This document shows, piece after piece, positions 5,739 to 12,284 of a stretch of 31,966 nucleotides of DNA. Origin of the DNA: a virus; the IMG/VR virus record IMGVR_UViG_3300035183_000660, positions 1-31,966 of that record. One strand, 5' to 3'. The notes beneath the pieces were generated by a model. The model had not been told where the DNA came from and made no database searches. It saw only the letters and a list, made by a program, of their open reading frames with translations. The translations under genes and the position numbers were made by a program. Numbering within the stretch: position 1 is the stretch's first letter; each line of letters starts with the position of its first letter.

Positions 5739-6353
5739 CTACTCCTTTTCTAAGTCCTCAAGGCGCGGCGCATCACCGATGAATTTCCACAGCCTCGGTT
5801 CCTGCGTCTTGGCCTTCTCCATCCTGGAGATGGCGGCCACGCGCTCATCGTTTTGCCCAGCACGCCGGACGAGCAAGAGCGGCAGGGTCTCGTTGGGGAG
5901 ATAGAGCGTCACCGGTGCATCAGGATCATCTGTGCCCTGCGCCATCAATGCTGCTGCCTTGAGTAAGTCACCAGCCCGCACGGTCAGGGACTTGAGTCCC
6001 TTCGATGTCCTGATAGCGCTAATGACCGCGTCGTAGTGCAGCCAGACGCGGTTGCCAGGCGCATGGATCGCACGCCCGCGCCAGGAACCCGACGGGATGT
6101 CCATGCTGAACACAACCGATCCGTCGTCATGATGCAGGTCATACACGCCGGGGAACGGCATCACGCTCTTCACTTCTTCGTGATCAAGAAAGATCGGCGC
6201 ATCCAGTGGCGTTGATCCATCAAGGACCGACCCCTTGAAGATGCGTGTCTGGCTTGCGCCCCAGATGTCATTCCCACGGATGGCAATGGACCGCTCATCG
6301 TCGCCAGCACCCTCTGACACCAGAACCAGAATCGCCCTGTCAACTTTCAGCAT
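5739..6353 (-). CDS. Hypothetical protein preceding the annealing protein
   Basis: 204 residues from ATG 6351-6353, with GAGGAGGAGAATCAGC directly upstream; more upstream in-frame starts lack such a site and give an arginine-rich leader that looks non-coding. The protein is a mixed alpha/beta sequence with strands MLKVDRAILVLVSE, GVYDLHHDDGSVVFSMDI, a helix AGDLLKAAALMAQG and strands VTLYLPNETLPLLLVRR, ending in a charged tail. No known motif. It ends 6 bp before the annealing protein start and overlaps the previous gene by 14 bp, so a role in phage recombination or replication is likely from context only. Confidence 0.75.
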   Translation of the reverse strand: MLKVDRAILVLVSEGAGDDERSIAIRGNDIWGASQTRIFKGSVLDGSTPLDAPIFLDHEEVKSVMPFPGVYDLHHDDGSVVFSMDIPSGSWRGRAIHAPGNRVWLHYDAVISAIRTSKGLKSLTVRAGDLLKAAALMAQGTDDPDAPVTLYLPNETLPLLLVRRAGQNDERVAAISRMEKAKTQEPRLWKFIGDAPRLEDLEKE

Positions 6354-6552
6354 GCTGATTCTCCTCCTCGTTGATTTTCGTCCGTTCCGCCTCGCGTTGC
6401 CTGGATTTGCCGAACATCTCCTCCTCTCCATGCAGGAAGCCGTCCATGCAGAGCGGTGCCGCGCACGTGACGCAAAGACCTTCAAGCCGCTGGAAAATCC
6501 AGATGCCGCTTGTCTCGCCGTTATGCCCTGCAACGGCTGGCTTGCCGCACAC
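6340..6552 (-). CDS. Small zinc-finger-like protein
   Basis: The first gene of the recombination operon. The promoter at 6610-6639 places the transcript start near 6603, so starts further upstream are excluded. I prefer GTG 6550-6552, with GGGAG eight bases upstream, giving 70 residues; GTG at 6577-6579 is an alternative. Conserved-looking Cys residues are C2, C27-x2-C30 (LCVTC) and C35, plus H10, compatible with one zinc site. The C-terminal half is a highly charged helix (GEEEMFGKSRQREAERTKIN). Function unknown. Confidence 0.5.
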   Translation of the reverse strand: MCGKPAVAGHNGETSGIWIFQRLEGLCVTCAAPLCMDGFLHGEEEMFGKSRQREAERTKINEEENQHAES

Positions 6553-6609
6553 GGCGCGCTCTCCCGGCTCTACCTGCACAGCTCCTGGTATACTACCACC
6601 AACGGTGAT

Positions 6610-6639
6610 ATGATAGCACACCATAGCGTCTCGTGTCAA
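6610..6639 (-). promoter_or_regulatory. Sigma70-type promoter for the recombination/early operon
   Basis: Minus-strand TTGACA (6634-6639), 18-bp spacer, TATCAT (6610-6615). It faces the genes 6552 down to about 3622. It starts between the convergent end of the lysis operon (terminator at 6804-6838) and the small zinc protein, so it begins a separate transcription unit. The overlapping plus-strand TGATATGAT (6606-6614) could serve as an extended -10 for the divergent gene at 6664, but it lacks a good -35. Confidence 0.7.
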
Positions 6640-6663
6640 TTGTGCGCGGCCAGGAGGTCGGCA

Positions 6664-6858
6664 ATGATGAAACGGATCATCTGCTGGATAAGGAAGGCCC
6701 ATGACTACGATGCCAGGACGGGGCGGTGCGCGGCCTGTGGCGTTGAGCTCACCACGTCGCTCTTGTCATCGCTCGACCTGACCGGAACCTACCTGGTCAG
6801 GAGGGAAAAGGCGACGGGGACGCCGAAGCGTCCCCGTCCACCTGCTAGACAGCGCTAG
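6664..6858 (+). CDS. Small Cys-containing protein, the only plus-strand gene
   Basis: 64 residues from ATG 6664-6666 (a second in-frame ATG follows at once), with a perfect AGGAGG at 6652-6657 six bases upstream. The sequence opens MMKRIICWIRKAHDYDARTG and carries RCAACG, so H13 and the CxxC could be half of a zinc knuckle, followed by a basic Pro/Arg-rich tail. It is divergent from the recombination operon and convergent with the lysis operon; its 3' end overlaps the lysis terminator hairpin. Small HxD...CxxCG proteins are common in high-GC phages with unknown role. The strong ribosome-binding site is the main support. Confidence 0.5.
   Translation: MMKRIICWIRKAHDYDARTGRCAACGVELTTSLLSSLDLTGTYLVRREKATGTPKRPRPPARQR
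6804..6838 (-). terminator. Intrinsic terminator with UUCG tetraloop ending the late/lysis transcript
   Basis: On the minus strand an 11-bp perfect GC-rich stem (GACGGGGACGC / GCGTCCCCGTC) closes on a TTCG loop, forming the very stable C(UUCG)G tetraloop. It is followed by GCC and TTTT. It lies 44 bp after the holin stop (6882) and inside the 3' end of the opposing plus-strand gene. It separates the lysis genes from the recombination operon. Confidence 0.8.
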
Positions 6859-6881
6859 CCAGTTTCTCCTGGCCGTGCCGC

Positions 6882-7145
6882 CTACTGCTTGGATGGCATC
6901 CTGACGTTGGCGTAGAGGCCGCTGGCGATCAGGCCGGTCACCGCTCCGCCAATGATGATCTTCCCCACGTTGCCGTCATAACCGTCAATCAGGCCACCCT
7001 TGTCCGCGAAATAGGCCGCTGGGATGCCCGTCAGGACCGATGCCAGCGGGGCGTACCGCTTCGGCATCCCCGCCAGCTTGTATGCTTCCACCAGGCCAGA
7101 GACGATCGCCGCTATCACCACCGCCGATGCCGTAATCTCTACCAT
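6882..7145 (-). CDS. Holin
   Basis: 87 residues from ATG 7143-7145, with GGGAG eight bases upstream; an in-frame ATG at 7190 has a poorer site. Two hydrophobic segments are present: about 4-21 (ITASAVVIAAIVSGLVEA), and a second region with LASVLTGIPAAYFA plus IIIGGAVTGLIASGLYANV near the C-terminus, separated by a charged loop (KGGLIDGYDGN). Size, topology and position directly after the endolysin fit a small phage holin that opens the membrane for the endolysin. It is the last gene before the terminator. Confidence 0.75.
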   Translation of the reverse strand: MVEITASAVVIAAIVSGLVEAYKLAGMPKRYAPLASVLTGIPAAYFADKGGLIDGYDGNVGKIIIGGAVTGLIASGLYANVRMPSKQ

Positions 7146-7278
7146 CGCTGCCACTCCCAAACTGTATGCCAGCACGCAGCGCGCGCTCATACCTCTCGAT
7201 CAACGGACGCCACCGGTCGCATATCTCCCGCATCCGTTTCCTGTGCTCCTCATACCGTTGACGCATTTCGTCCATCAT
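6985..7278 (-). CDS. Possible small helical protein overlapping the holin
   Basis: 97 codons starting at an ATGATG that overlaps the endolysin stop (ATGA). The first 37 residues are a convincing charged amphipathic helix (MRQRYEEHRKRMREICDRWR, then PLIERYERALRAG). From about residue 38 on, the sequence is Gly-rich and simply follows the holin gene in another frame, overlapping it by 161 bp. Either the real product carries this odd tail, or the N-terminal part belongs to a protein joined to the holin frame by a +1 shift. The coupling with the endolysin stop supports translation. Confidence 0.45.
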   Translation of the reverse strand: MMDEMRQRYEEHRKRMREICDRWRPLIERYERALRAGIQFGSGSDGRDYGIGGGDSGDRLWPGGSIQAGGDAEAVRPAGIGPDGHPSGLFRGQGWPD

Positions 7279-8348
7279 TGAAGACGTTCTGGATCACCGC
7301 CGAGCGCGCGGATGATGCGGTCGAGCGGAAACATCGGACCAGGACAGTAGGGCCTGTCAACCGAGTTGATATCACTGTGCCGGAGCTGCCCGTACCGGTG
7401 CGGCGGGATGCCATACCGGTCATTCAGGTATTTCCCGAGCTCGATGCTCGCCTTCACCTGCTCATCCGTGACACCAGAATTGCGGTCCGCCACGTGCTCA
7501 ATCGTCACGCAATAGTGATTGAGATTGATGCCCGAGGCGATAGCCCGGTTCAATGCCGGGATGTCCACCCGCGGGTTCTTCACGTCACCATTCGTCCAGG
7601 CCGCATCAAGCGTGCTGACAAACTGGTGGATCGTCCCATCCCGGTCAATCAGAAAATGGCTGGAGGCCTGGCTCGCGGGGTTCTGGAACCAGTTGATGGT
7701 GTTCTCGATCCTGAGGTCATCGGTGATATGACGCACAACGAAGACCGGACGCTCCACGAGCCTCGGGCTCCACTTGTTCCCAGTCGGGTGATAGACGATA
7801 CCAGGCGGCGGGTTCGTTCCAGGTGTCGGCTGCGGCGTCGAGACCGCCTTCACCAGTCTCGTGTACCACCCGTCAATCTTCTCGCCATAGAACTCATCTT
7901 CAGCCCACCGCCCGGCCAGATCGTGGTACGTCTTGGCAAACGGCGGGACCAGGCCAGCGACGAGCGGGGCGAACCACCGCTCATCGAGCATCAGGTAATG
8001 GATCATCTGCTGGGCGCCCTTCCAGCCCCTCAGGTAGATATTGAGATGCGTAAGCTGGGCAAGCGCCGCCTCCTCGCCAGATTTGAAGGCCTGGTAATTC
8101 CGGCCGTCTGCCGTCTTCATCCCAGCAGGATTGAGATGGCTCACCCAGAGCTCGCTCGTCCAGCCGCCCGTCTCATGCGCTGATTGTGCGGCAGCTCCAG
8201 CGGGGTCAATCCCGATCTTGGGTGCCATCTTCCAAATCGTGTCAATGTACTGGTCCACGTCAGCCAAGCGCTTGGCTGGGATTTGCCGCGCCAGCGAGCG
8301 GGCATGATCACGTGACGCCGTGGCAATGTTCCGGATCATGACAGGCAT
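7275..8348 (-). CDS. Endolysin: glucosaminidase-like domain plus N-acetylmuramoyl-L-alanine amidase
   Basis: 357 residues from ATG 8346-8348, with AAGGAGACAATCC upstream. Residues ~30-170 look like a lysozyme-superfamily glucosaminidase, with catalytic Glu candidate E59 in QSAHETGGWTS and a tail ending WYTRLVKAV. A Pro/Thr linker (170-183, TPQPTPGTNPPPG) leads to an Amidase_2 domain (~198-345): H207 (FVVRHIT), SSHFLIDRDGTIHQFV, VTIEH with E284, and HSDI...PYCPGP with H324 and C335. H207, H324 and C335 are the expected zinc ligands. It should cut both the glycan and the stem-peptide amide of host peptidoglycan. No signal peptide, so export relies on the holin encoded downstream. Its start region is duplicated at 12032-12073. 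Confidence 0.9.
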   Translation of the reverse strand: MPVMIRNIATASRDHARSLARQIPAKRLADVDQYIDTIWKMAPKIGIDPAGAAAQSAHETGGWTSELWVSHLNPAGMKTADGRNYQAFKSGEEAALAQLTHLNIYLRGWKGAQQMIHYLMLDERWFAPLVAGLVPPFAKTYHDLAGRWAEDEFYGEKIDGWYTRLVKAVSTPQPTPGTNPPPGIVYHPTGNKWSPRLVERPVFVVRHITDDLRIENTINWFQNPASQASSHFLIDRDGTIHQFVSTLDAAWTNGDVKNPRVDIPALNRAIASGINLNHYCVTIEHVADRNSGVTDEQVKASIELGKYLNDRYGIPPHRYGQLRHSDINSVDRPYCPGPMFPLDRIIRALGGDPERLQ

Positions 8349-8367
8349 GGATTGTCTCCTTGCGTTC
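8326..8367. repeat. 42-bp direct repeat, copy A (endolysin start region)
   Basis: An exact 42-bp match to 12032-12073, covering the AAGGAG ribosome-binding site and the first seven to eight codons (MPVMIRNI) of the endolysin. Weaker similarity continues some 15 bp further upstream of the gene. Same orientation in both places. Confidence 0.95.
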
Positions 8368-8406
8368 GCACGTTCTCTCTGGTGGACTGGTTGACAACCA
8401 TGGCCA

Positions 8407-8434
8407 ATGATAGCAAATCACGAATCAACCTCAA
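8407..8434 (-). promoter_or_regulatory. Candidate extended -10 promoter for the lysis genes
   Basis: Minus-strand TTGAGG (8429-8434), 16-bp spacer, TGCTATCAT giving an extended -10 (TATCAT at 8407-8412), in the only sizeable gap (8349-8488) of this part of the late operon. Transcription would start about 55 bp before the endolysin ATG. No supported gene lies in that gap. The -35 is weak, but the -10 is the same TATCAT as in the 6610-6639 promoter. Confidence 0.45.
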
Positions 8435-8488
8435 TGCTCACAGCCGTCATCCACGCGCTCGATGTGGACATGCTCAGATTCCTCATGG

Positions 8489-8794
8489 CTACGCAACACA
8501 GACCAGGACGAGCGTCCGCGTCCAGCGCACGCCGTCACTGCCGGTGAACGTGACCGAAAGCTCGTAAGCCACCGAGCGCGCCATGCCGGAAACGATGACG
8601 GTCAGGACCTGTCCGGCAAGGGAGTAAGACTCGATCAGGCTACTGACATCCTCGCCGGTGTCAAGCCGGATCATTTTCACCGTCCCCGCAGTGACAGCCT
8701 CACCGGCATCAAATTGCAGCTTTAGCCTGTCAGCAGACCCAACCTGCCGCGACGGTGGCGAGACGGAGAGGTCGGTTGCCTGCCACTTGATCAT
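8489..8794 (-). CDS. Ig-like beta-sandwich virion protein
   Basis: 101 residues from ATG 8792-8794, overlapping the stop of the repeat-fibre gene by ATGA, with AGGAGG just upstream. The sequence alternates strand and turn throughout: MIKWQATDLSVSPPS, ADRLKLQFDAGEAV, GTVKMIRLDTGEDV, LAGQVLTVIVSGM, AYELSVTFTGSDGVRWTRTL. That is the pattern of a small immunoglobulin/fibronectin-type domain, common in phage fibre accessories. Translational coupling suggests it works with the 720-residue protein, for instance as a fibre cap or attachment piece. The fold is inferred from pattern only. Confidence 0.7.
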   Translation of the reverse strand: MIKWQATDLSVSPPSRQVGSADRLKLQFDAGEAVTAGTVKMIRLDTGEDVSSLIESYSLAGQVLTVIVSGMARSVAYELSVTFTGSDGVRWTRTLVLVCVA

Positions 8795-10953
8795 GGTACC
8801 CTCCTGCTGTCATACGGACTTGATGCTGCCCGGCCAGAACCGTACACGGGCGTGGCAAGACGATTGGCGACGATTGACGCTATCGCTGGACTGCTAGAGT
8901 CATACACGGGCAGGGCAAGACGGTTGGCGGCAATGACCGACATCGCTGGACGGCCTGCATCGTACATCGCCTCATCAATTGCATCAATTCCTGCCGCCGC
9001 AGGTACGCTCAGCGATGCCCAGGTTGCAAGACCAGCCGTTACCGGAATGATCCGCGTTCCTGCAAGGACAATGCCAGCCGCTGCCGGAACAAGCCGTGTC
9101 GTCACCTGACCGATACCGGCGCTGGCGGGGACCTGGCGAGTGCCAGTTGCGCGAATGCCAGCACTGGCCGGAATGGTTCGTTCCTGGAGAAGCTGGATGC
9201 CAGCTGTGGCGGGGATAGCCCGCGTCGCCAGAACAGCTATCCCAGCCGTTGCAGGAACGTATCGTTCCTGCATAACGATGATGCCAGCAGCGGCCGGGAC
9301 GATGCGTGTGAGCGTTCCGGTGACGGCGATCCCAGCAGTTGCTGGAATGGCGCGGGCCTGGTGGACGCGAACGCCAGCAGCCGCTGGGACGATTCGCGCT
9401 TGCCAGACCTGAACGCCAGCGGTTGCCGGGACTACCCGCGCCTGAATAGACTGGATGCCAGCGGCCGCTGGGATGGTGCGCGTGTTGAGATGATCAATAC
9501 CAGCGGTTACCGGAACAGTTCGTACCTGGAGAATCCGGATGCCTGCCGCCGCCGGGACTGATCGTTCCTGGAGAACACTGACACCGGCAGTTACGGGCAC
9601 CACCCGTTCTTGAAGGATGCTAATCCCCGCGGTTGCCGGAATGGCGCGAGCCTGGTAGACACGCAGGCCAGCAGTCGCCGGGATCGCTCGTACCTGAACC
9701 GCGCGAATGCCCGCGGCTGCTGGGATCGCCAGCACGGCCAGCGCAGCGATACCAGCCGTTGCCGGTATGGAGCGATCTTGGTAGCTCTGGACGCCAGCGG
9801 TTGCTGGGATCGTGCGCACGAGCGTTTCCGCGGCGGCGATCCCAGCCGTCGCTGGAACGGATCGAGCCTGGAAGATGCTAATGCCCGCGGCTGATGGAAC
9901 GGTGCGATCTTGATAGATCTGGATACCCGCGTCAGACGGAATGGCCCGCACCTGGTGGACCCGGATACCCGCTGCCGCCGGGACAGCACGGGCTTGCAGA
10001 GTCTGGACACCAGCGGTTGCCGGGACGGTGCGCGTGTTGAGATAGGCAATGCCAGCGGTTGCCGGAATGGCGCGGAGTTGCATCACCCTGATGCCAGCCG
10101 CCGCTGGGACGGTGCGCGCCTGATGCACTTGGAGCCCGGCTGTCGCCGGAACAGTGCGCGAGCCAGCAAGAACAACACCAGCAGCAGCCGGAACAGCCCG
10201 CGCCTGGATGGCGAGAATACCCGCCGTTGCCGGAACCGTGCTGGTCTGGAAGACGCGAATGCCCGCGGTTGCCGGGATGGCTCGTGCATTCAGTAACCCG
10301 ACGCCCGCGGTTGCAGGGACGGCAAGGATATTGACCCCGGATGGGCGCAGGGCCACGGTGTAGGCGTTCCAAGCCCGCGATGCGGCACAGGTGAATGTCC
10401 GCGTCCCCGTCGCCCCGGCGGCACCAAGCGCCTGGTCGGCCATCGTGTTCGATTTGCCCGAAGCGGTATCCCACCGCTCGGTCATCCCCGATGGCGGGGC
10501 GTACGTGGCGGTGCTGGAGTTGGCCGAGGCCCCGCAGACAAGCTGGCAGCCATCGCTCAGCGTCGTAACAGATGGCGCCACGTGCGAGTTGGAGCTTGTG
10601 CCGCTACCGTCCGTTCCAGGAGTCACATCGAGCGGCGTGGTGTTGTGCACCCCGCTGTAGCAGGCAATGCCGCCGCCCCAGGCAACGGACGTCGAGAACG
10701 TCCATGAGTAGCTGGCTGGCTCGGAAGCCGCGTCAGTGACGACCTTGTAATAGCCAAACGTCTTCGGGTTGGTGACGGACGTGATCGCAAAGGCCTGGGT
10801 CCATCCCGACGGCACCGTGATCGTGCCGGGACTGCCGTTGGTGGCAAAGGCGACGAAGAGGAAGTCGCCATTCGCGAGATTGGCGGGCTTGTTGAACGTC
10901 GCCGGTGAGGCGGACCCGCTGAATTTGGTCGCGGATTTCAGGGTGATGGCCAC
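8791..10953 (-). CDS. Fibre-like virion protein with 32 tandem 14-residue repeats
   Basis: 720 residues. Residues 1-209 are a Ser/Thr/Gly-rich beta domain (FNKPANLANGDFLFVAFATN, PSGWTQAF, YYKVVTDAASEPASYSWTF, GGGIACYSGV) of a type often found in phage fibres and bacterial adhesins. Residues 210-661 are 32 tandem units with consensus R-x-[VI]-P-A-[TA]-A-G-[IV]-x-x-x-Q-x. All are 14 residues long except units 12 and 24, which are 16. A short C-terminal domain (662-720) has a second, 20-residue repeat (YDAGRPAMSVIAANRLALPV, then YDSSSPAIASIVANRLATPV). Regular Pro and Gly at fixed positions with aliphatic pairs suggest a beta-solenoid or fibrous rod. A role as receptor-binding or tail-surface fibre is inferred from its position after the tail genes. 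I know no named family for the repeat. Confidence 0.85.
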   Translation of the reverse strand: MAITLKSATKFSGSASPATFNKPANLANGDFLFVAFATNGSPGTITVPSGWTQAFAITSVTNPKTFGYYKVVTDAASEPASYSWTFSTSVAWGGGIACYSGVHNTTPLDVTPGTDGSGTSSNSHVAPSVTTLSDGCQLVCGASANSSTATYAPPSGMTERWDTASGKSNTMADQALGAAGATGTRTFTCAASRAWNAYTVALRPSGVNILAVPATAGVGLLNARAIPATAGIRVFQTSTVPATAGILAIQARAVPAAAGVVLAGSRTVPATAGLQVHQARTVPAAAGIRVMQLRAIPATAGIAYLNTRTVPATAGVQTLQARAVPAAAGIRVHQVRAIPSDAGIQIYQDRTVPSAAGISIFQARSVPATAGIAAAETLVRTIPATAGVQSYQDRSIPATAGIAALAVLAIPAAAGIRAVQVRAIPATAGLRVYQARAIPATAGISILQERVVPVTAGVSVLQERSVPAAAGIRILQVRTVPVTAGIDHLNTRTIPAAAGIQSIQARVVPATAGVQVWQARIVPAAAGVRVHQARAIPATAGIAVTGTLTRIVPAAAGIIVMQERYVPATAGIAVLATRAIPATAGIQLLQERTIPASAGIRATGTRQVPASAGIGQVTTRLVPAAAGIVLAGTRIIPVTAGLATWASLSVPAAAGIDAIDEAMYDAGRPAMSVIAANRLALPVYDSSSPAIASIVANRLATPVYGSGRAASSPYDSRRVP
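8971..10326 (-). repeat. Coding tandem repeat, 32 units of 42 bp (two of 48 bp)
   Basis: Encodes residues 210-661 of the fibre-like protein. The core VPATAG/IPAAAG is kept in nearly all units while synonymous codons and the four to five residues after AG vary, so the array is old and held by selection on the protein rather than freshly amplified. The two 16-residue units (ending AETLV and TGTLT) are 12 units apart. Confidence 0.95.
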
Positions 10954-10962
10954 GGGCGCCTC

Positions 10963-11349
10963 CTAGCCGGTGATCTCGTCAAGGTCCCGGTCGGCCAGGT
11001 AGATGCCGTCCCGCGTCAGCCAGTAGAGGGTTTTGACGTTCCGCGGCCCTGTGCGCGTCTCAATCGTCTGTTGCCACCCGGCACAGATGGCACGCAGCCA
11101 CCGCTCCCCGATCTGCTGCCCGTCCTGCCCGAAGGTGTGCACCCACAACCGCCCAAAGATCGGGCGCAGCCCAGGCCGCAACGCCACCCGCAGCAGCCAG
11201 ACCTCGTCGTCGTGGAGCGTCAGGCTGGCGATGTCGTCCCGCCCCGCGCAGACGGCGGCGAACCCGCCGCGCTCATGCACGGCAGGCTCGCCAAGTTCTG
11301 TCCCATCGGCAAACGCGAGCGTGTACGTGATCGCATTGAGGTCGAGCAT
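10963..11349 (-). CDS. Hypothetical virion protein
   Basis: 128 residues from ATG 11347-11349, with GGAGGGAGG about nine bases upstream. Beta-rich N-terminus (LNAITYTLAFADGTELGEP), a segment DDEVWLLRVALRPGLRPIFGRLWVHTFG, and a C-terminal IETRTGPRNVKTLYWLTRDGIYLADRD. No known motif. It lies 9 bp before the repeat-fibre gene and 46 bp after the previous stop. The short gap on its upstream side holds a small inverted repeat CCGGCC/GGCCGG (11371-11388). Probably part of the fibre or adsorption apparatus by position. Confidence 0.7.
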   Translation of the reverse strand: MLDLNAITYTLAFADGTELGEPAVHERGGFAAVCAGRDDIASLTLHDDEVWLLRVALRPGLRPIFGRLWVHTFGQDGQQIGERWLRAICAGWQQTIETRTGPRNVKTLYWLTRDGIYLADRDLDEITG

Positions 11350-11395
11350 GGTATTGCCTCCCTCCAGCGCCCGGCCTGGTATGGCCGGATGATGG

Positions 11396-11920
11396 CTAGC
11401 TCTCCAGGTACTGCAACTCGATGTTGGGCAGGGACACTGCCGGCCCTGGGCTGCCCGTGTAGTTGTTACCGACGCCGAATACCACGATCACGTAGTTACC
11501 GTTGCGACCGGTCGTGCCGCTACTGACCGCGGTCGCATCCCACGTCTGAAACGACGTGCTCATGGCCGTGTACCCTGACGGGACGGCGCCGTTGGTGCCG
11601 GAGTCGTCCGGCGGTTTATTACTGCTCGTAGCCTGCGTGTAAGTCGTGCCGCCGTCCTTGAAAAACAGGTACAGGCCAGTAGCTGGCGTGCTGGCCATGC
11701 GGATTTTCCTGTCGGAGATCGTGGTCGTTCCCGCCGTGTCCACGCCCAGGTGCAGCGTTTTGTAGTAGCTGTAGTTCGTCCCAGGCGACGTTGGCTTGGT
11801 GACCGGGCTGCTCCCGGCGTCGACCGCATCGGCGAGACCGAAGCCAATCCCGGCCTCGGCGTTGCTGACCGTCGGCCCTGTTCCGGTGTTGATTTTGGCC
11901 TGAACAACTGCCGCTGGCAT
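11396..11920 (-). CDS. Hypothetical beta-rich virion surface protein
   Basis: 174 residues from ATG 11918-11920, with AGAGGAGGTAATC upstream. Rich in Gly, Ser, Thr and Asn with strand-turn alternation: NAEAGIGFGLADAVDAGSS, NYSYYKTLHLGVDTAGTTTI, ATGLYLFFKDGGTTYT, NGNYVIVVFGVGNNYTGSP and a closing SLPNIELQYLES. This composition is typical of phage decoration or fibre domains. No enzyme motif. Its ribosome-binding site sits right after the stop of the 40-residue microprotein, which suggests coupling. Confidence 0.7.
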   Translation of the reverse strand: MPAAVVQAKINTGTGPTVSNAEAGIGFGLADAVDAGSSPVTKPTSPGTNYSYYKTLHLGVDTAGTTTISDRKIRMASTPATGLYLFFKDGGTTYTQATSSNKPPDDSGTNGAVPSGYTAMSTSFQTWDATAVSSGTTGRNGNYVIVVFGVGNNYTGSPGPAVSLPNIELQYLES

Positions 11921-11931
11921 GATTACCTCCT

Positions 11932-12054
11932 CTATCGCTCAAGAAGCGCGAACAACAGCTCATCAACCGCGATCTGGCCAGTGCTGATCGCGCAAGCTAG
12001 GACATCTCCGCGCTCACTAGCGATGCGGTTGATGTTCCGGATCATGACAGGCAT
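11932..12054 (-). CDS. 40-residue microprotein sharing its start with the endolysin
   Basis: ATG 12052-12054 to TAG 11932-11934. The sequence begins MPVMIRNINRIASERGDVLA and ends AVDELLFALLER; it would form two short amphipathic helices. The first eight residues and the AAGGAG ribosome-binding site are identical at DNA level to those of the endolysin (42-bp repeat). It overlaps the upstream gene by 13 bp and leads directly into the ribosome-binding site of the next gene. It may be a genuine small protein or a leader peptide for coupling. Confidence 0.6.
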   Translation of the reverse strand: MPVMIRNINRIASERGDVLACAISTGQIAVDELLFALLER

Positions 12055-12073
12055 GGATTGTCTCCTTGCGTTC
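12032..12073. repeat. 42-bp direct repeat, copy B (microprotein start region)
   Basis: Identical to 8326-8367 and in the same orientation, 3,706 bp apart. It includes a ribosome-binding site, start codon and the next seven codons. Copy B also overlaps the 3' end of the gene 12042-12281. Confidence 0.95.
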
Positions 12074-12281
12074 CCGCGTGCTCTCTGTGGGTAGTGCCGT
12101 TCACTGGTGCAGAGTGTGCGCCGCTCTTCCCGTTGGGGAATGGATCGTTGAGACGGTACACGATGTCCTTCAGGTGTTCAACGTATTTGGTGAGTTGCGC
12201 AAGCTCCGTGCGAATGTCGTCAAGCGACGGCCCTTCGATGACTTCCTTCCGCTTCCGCGGGCTTTCGATCATGATCCTCAT
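12042..12281 (-). CDS. Hypothetical small coiled-coil protein
   Basis: 79 residues from ATG 12279-12281 (GAGGTGAGGA just upstream; the ATG three codons later is also possible). A heptad-like helix occupies about 18-46 (LDDIRTELAQLTKYVEHLKD), followed by a polar, probably disordered tail (NGTTHREHAGTQGDNPCLS). The tail is encoded by the duplicated 42-bp segment read in another frame, so it may have been altered by the duplication. Function unknown. It lies four bases after a coiled-coil membrane protein and may pair with it. Confidence 0.65.
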   Translation of the reverse strand: MRIMIESPRKRKEVIEGPSLDDIRTELAQLTKYVEHLKDIVYRLNDPFPNGKSGAHSAPVNGTTHREHAGTQGDNPCLS

Positions 12282-12284
12282 TCC

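Noticed and set aside
6823-6828. Hairpin at 6813-6838 as a terminator for the plus-strand gene
   Set aside because: On the plus strand it is followed by CACCTGC with no T-run and lies before that gene's stop; the T-tract exists only on the minus strand.
7278-8183. Plus-strand open frame opposite the endolysin
   Set aside because: The minus-strand endolysin has catalytic motifs; the opposite frame has only Arg/Val-rich low-information sequence.
8971-10326. Regular 42-bp periodicity resembling a CRISPR or satellite array
   Set aside because: The repeats are in frame over the whole length, the conserved part is at amino-acid level, and no constant repeat/unique spacer division exists. It is a coding repeat.
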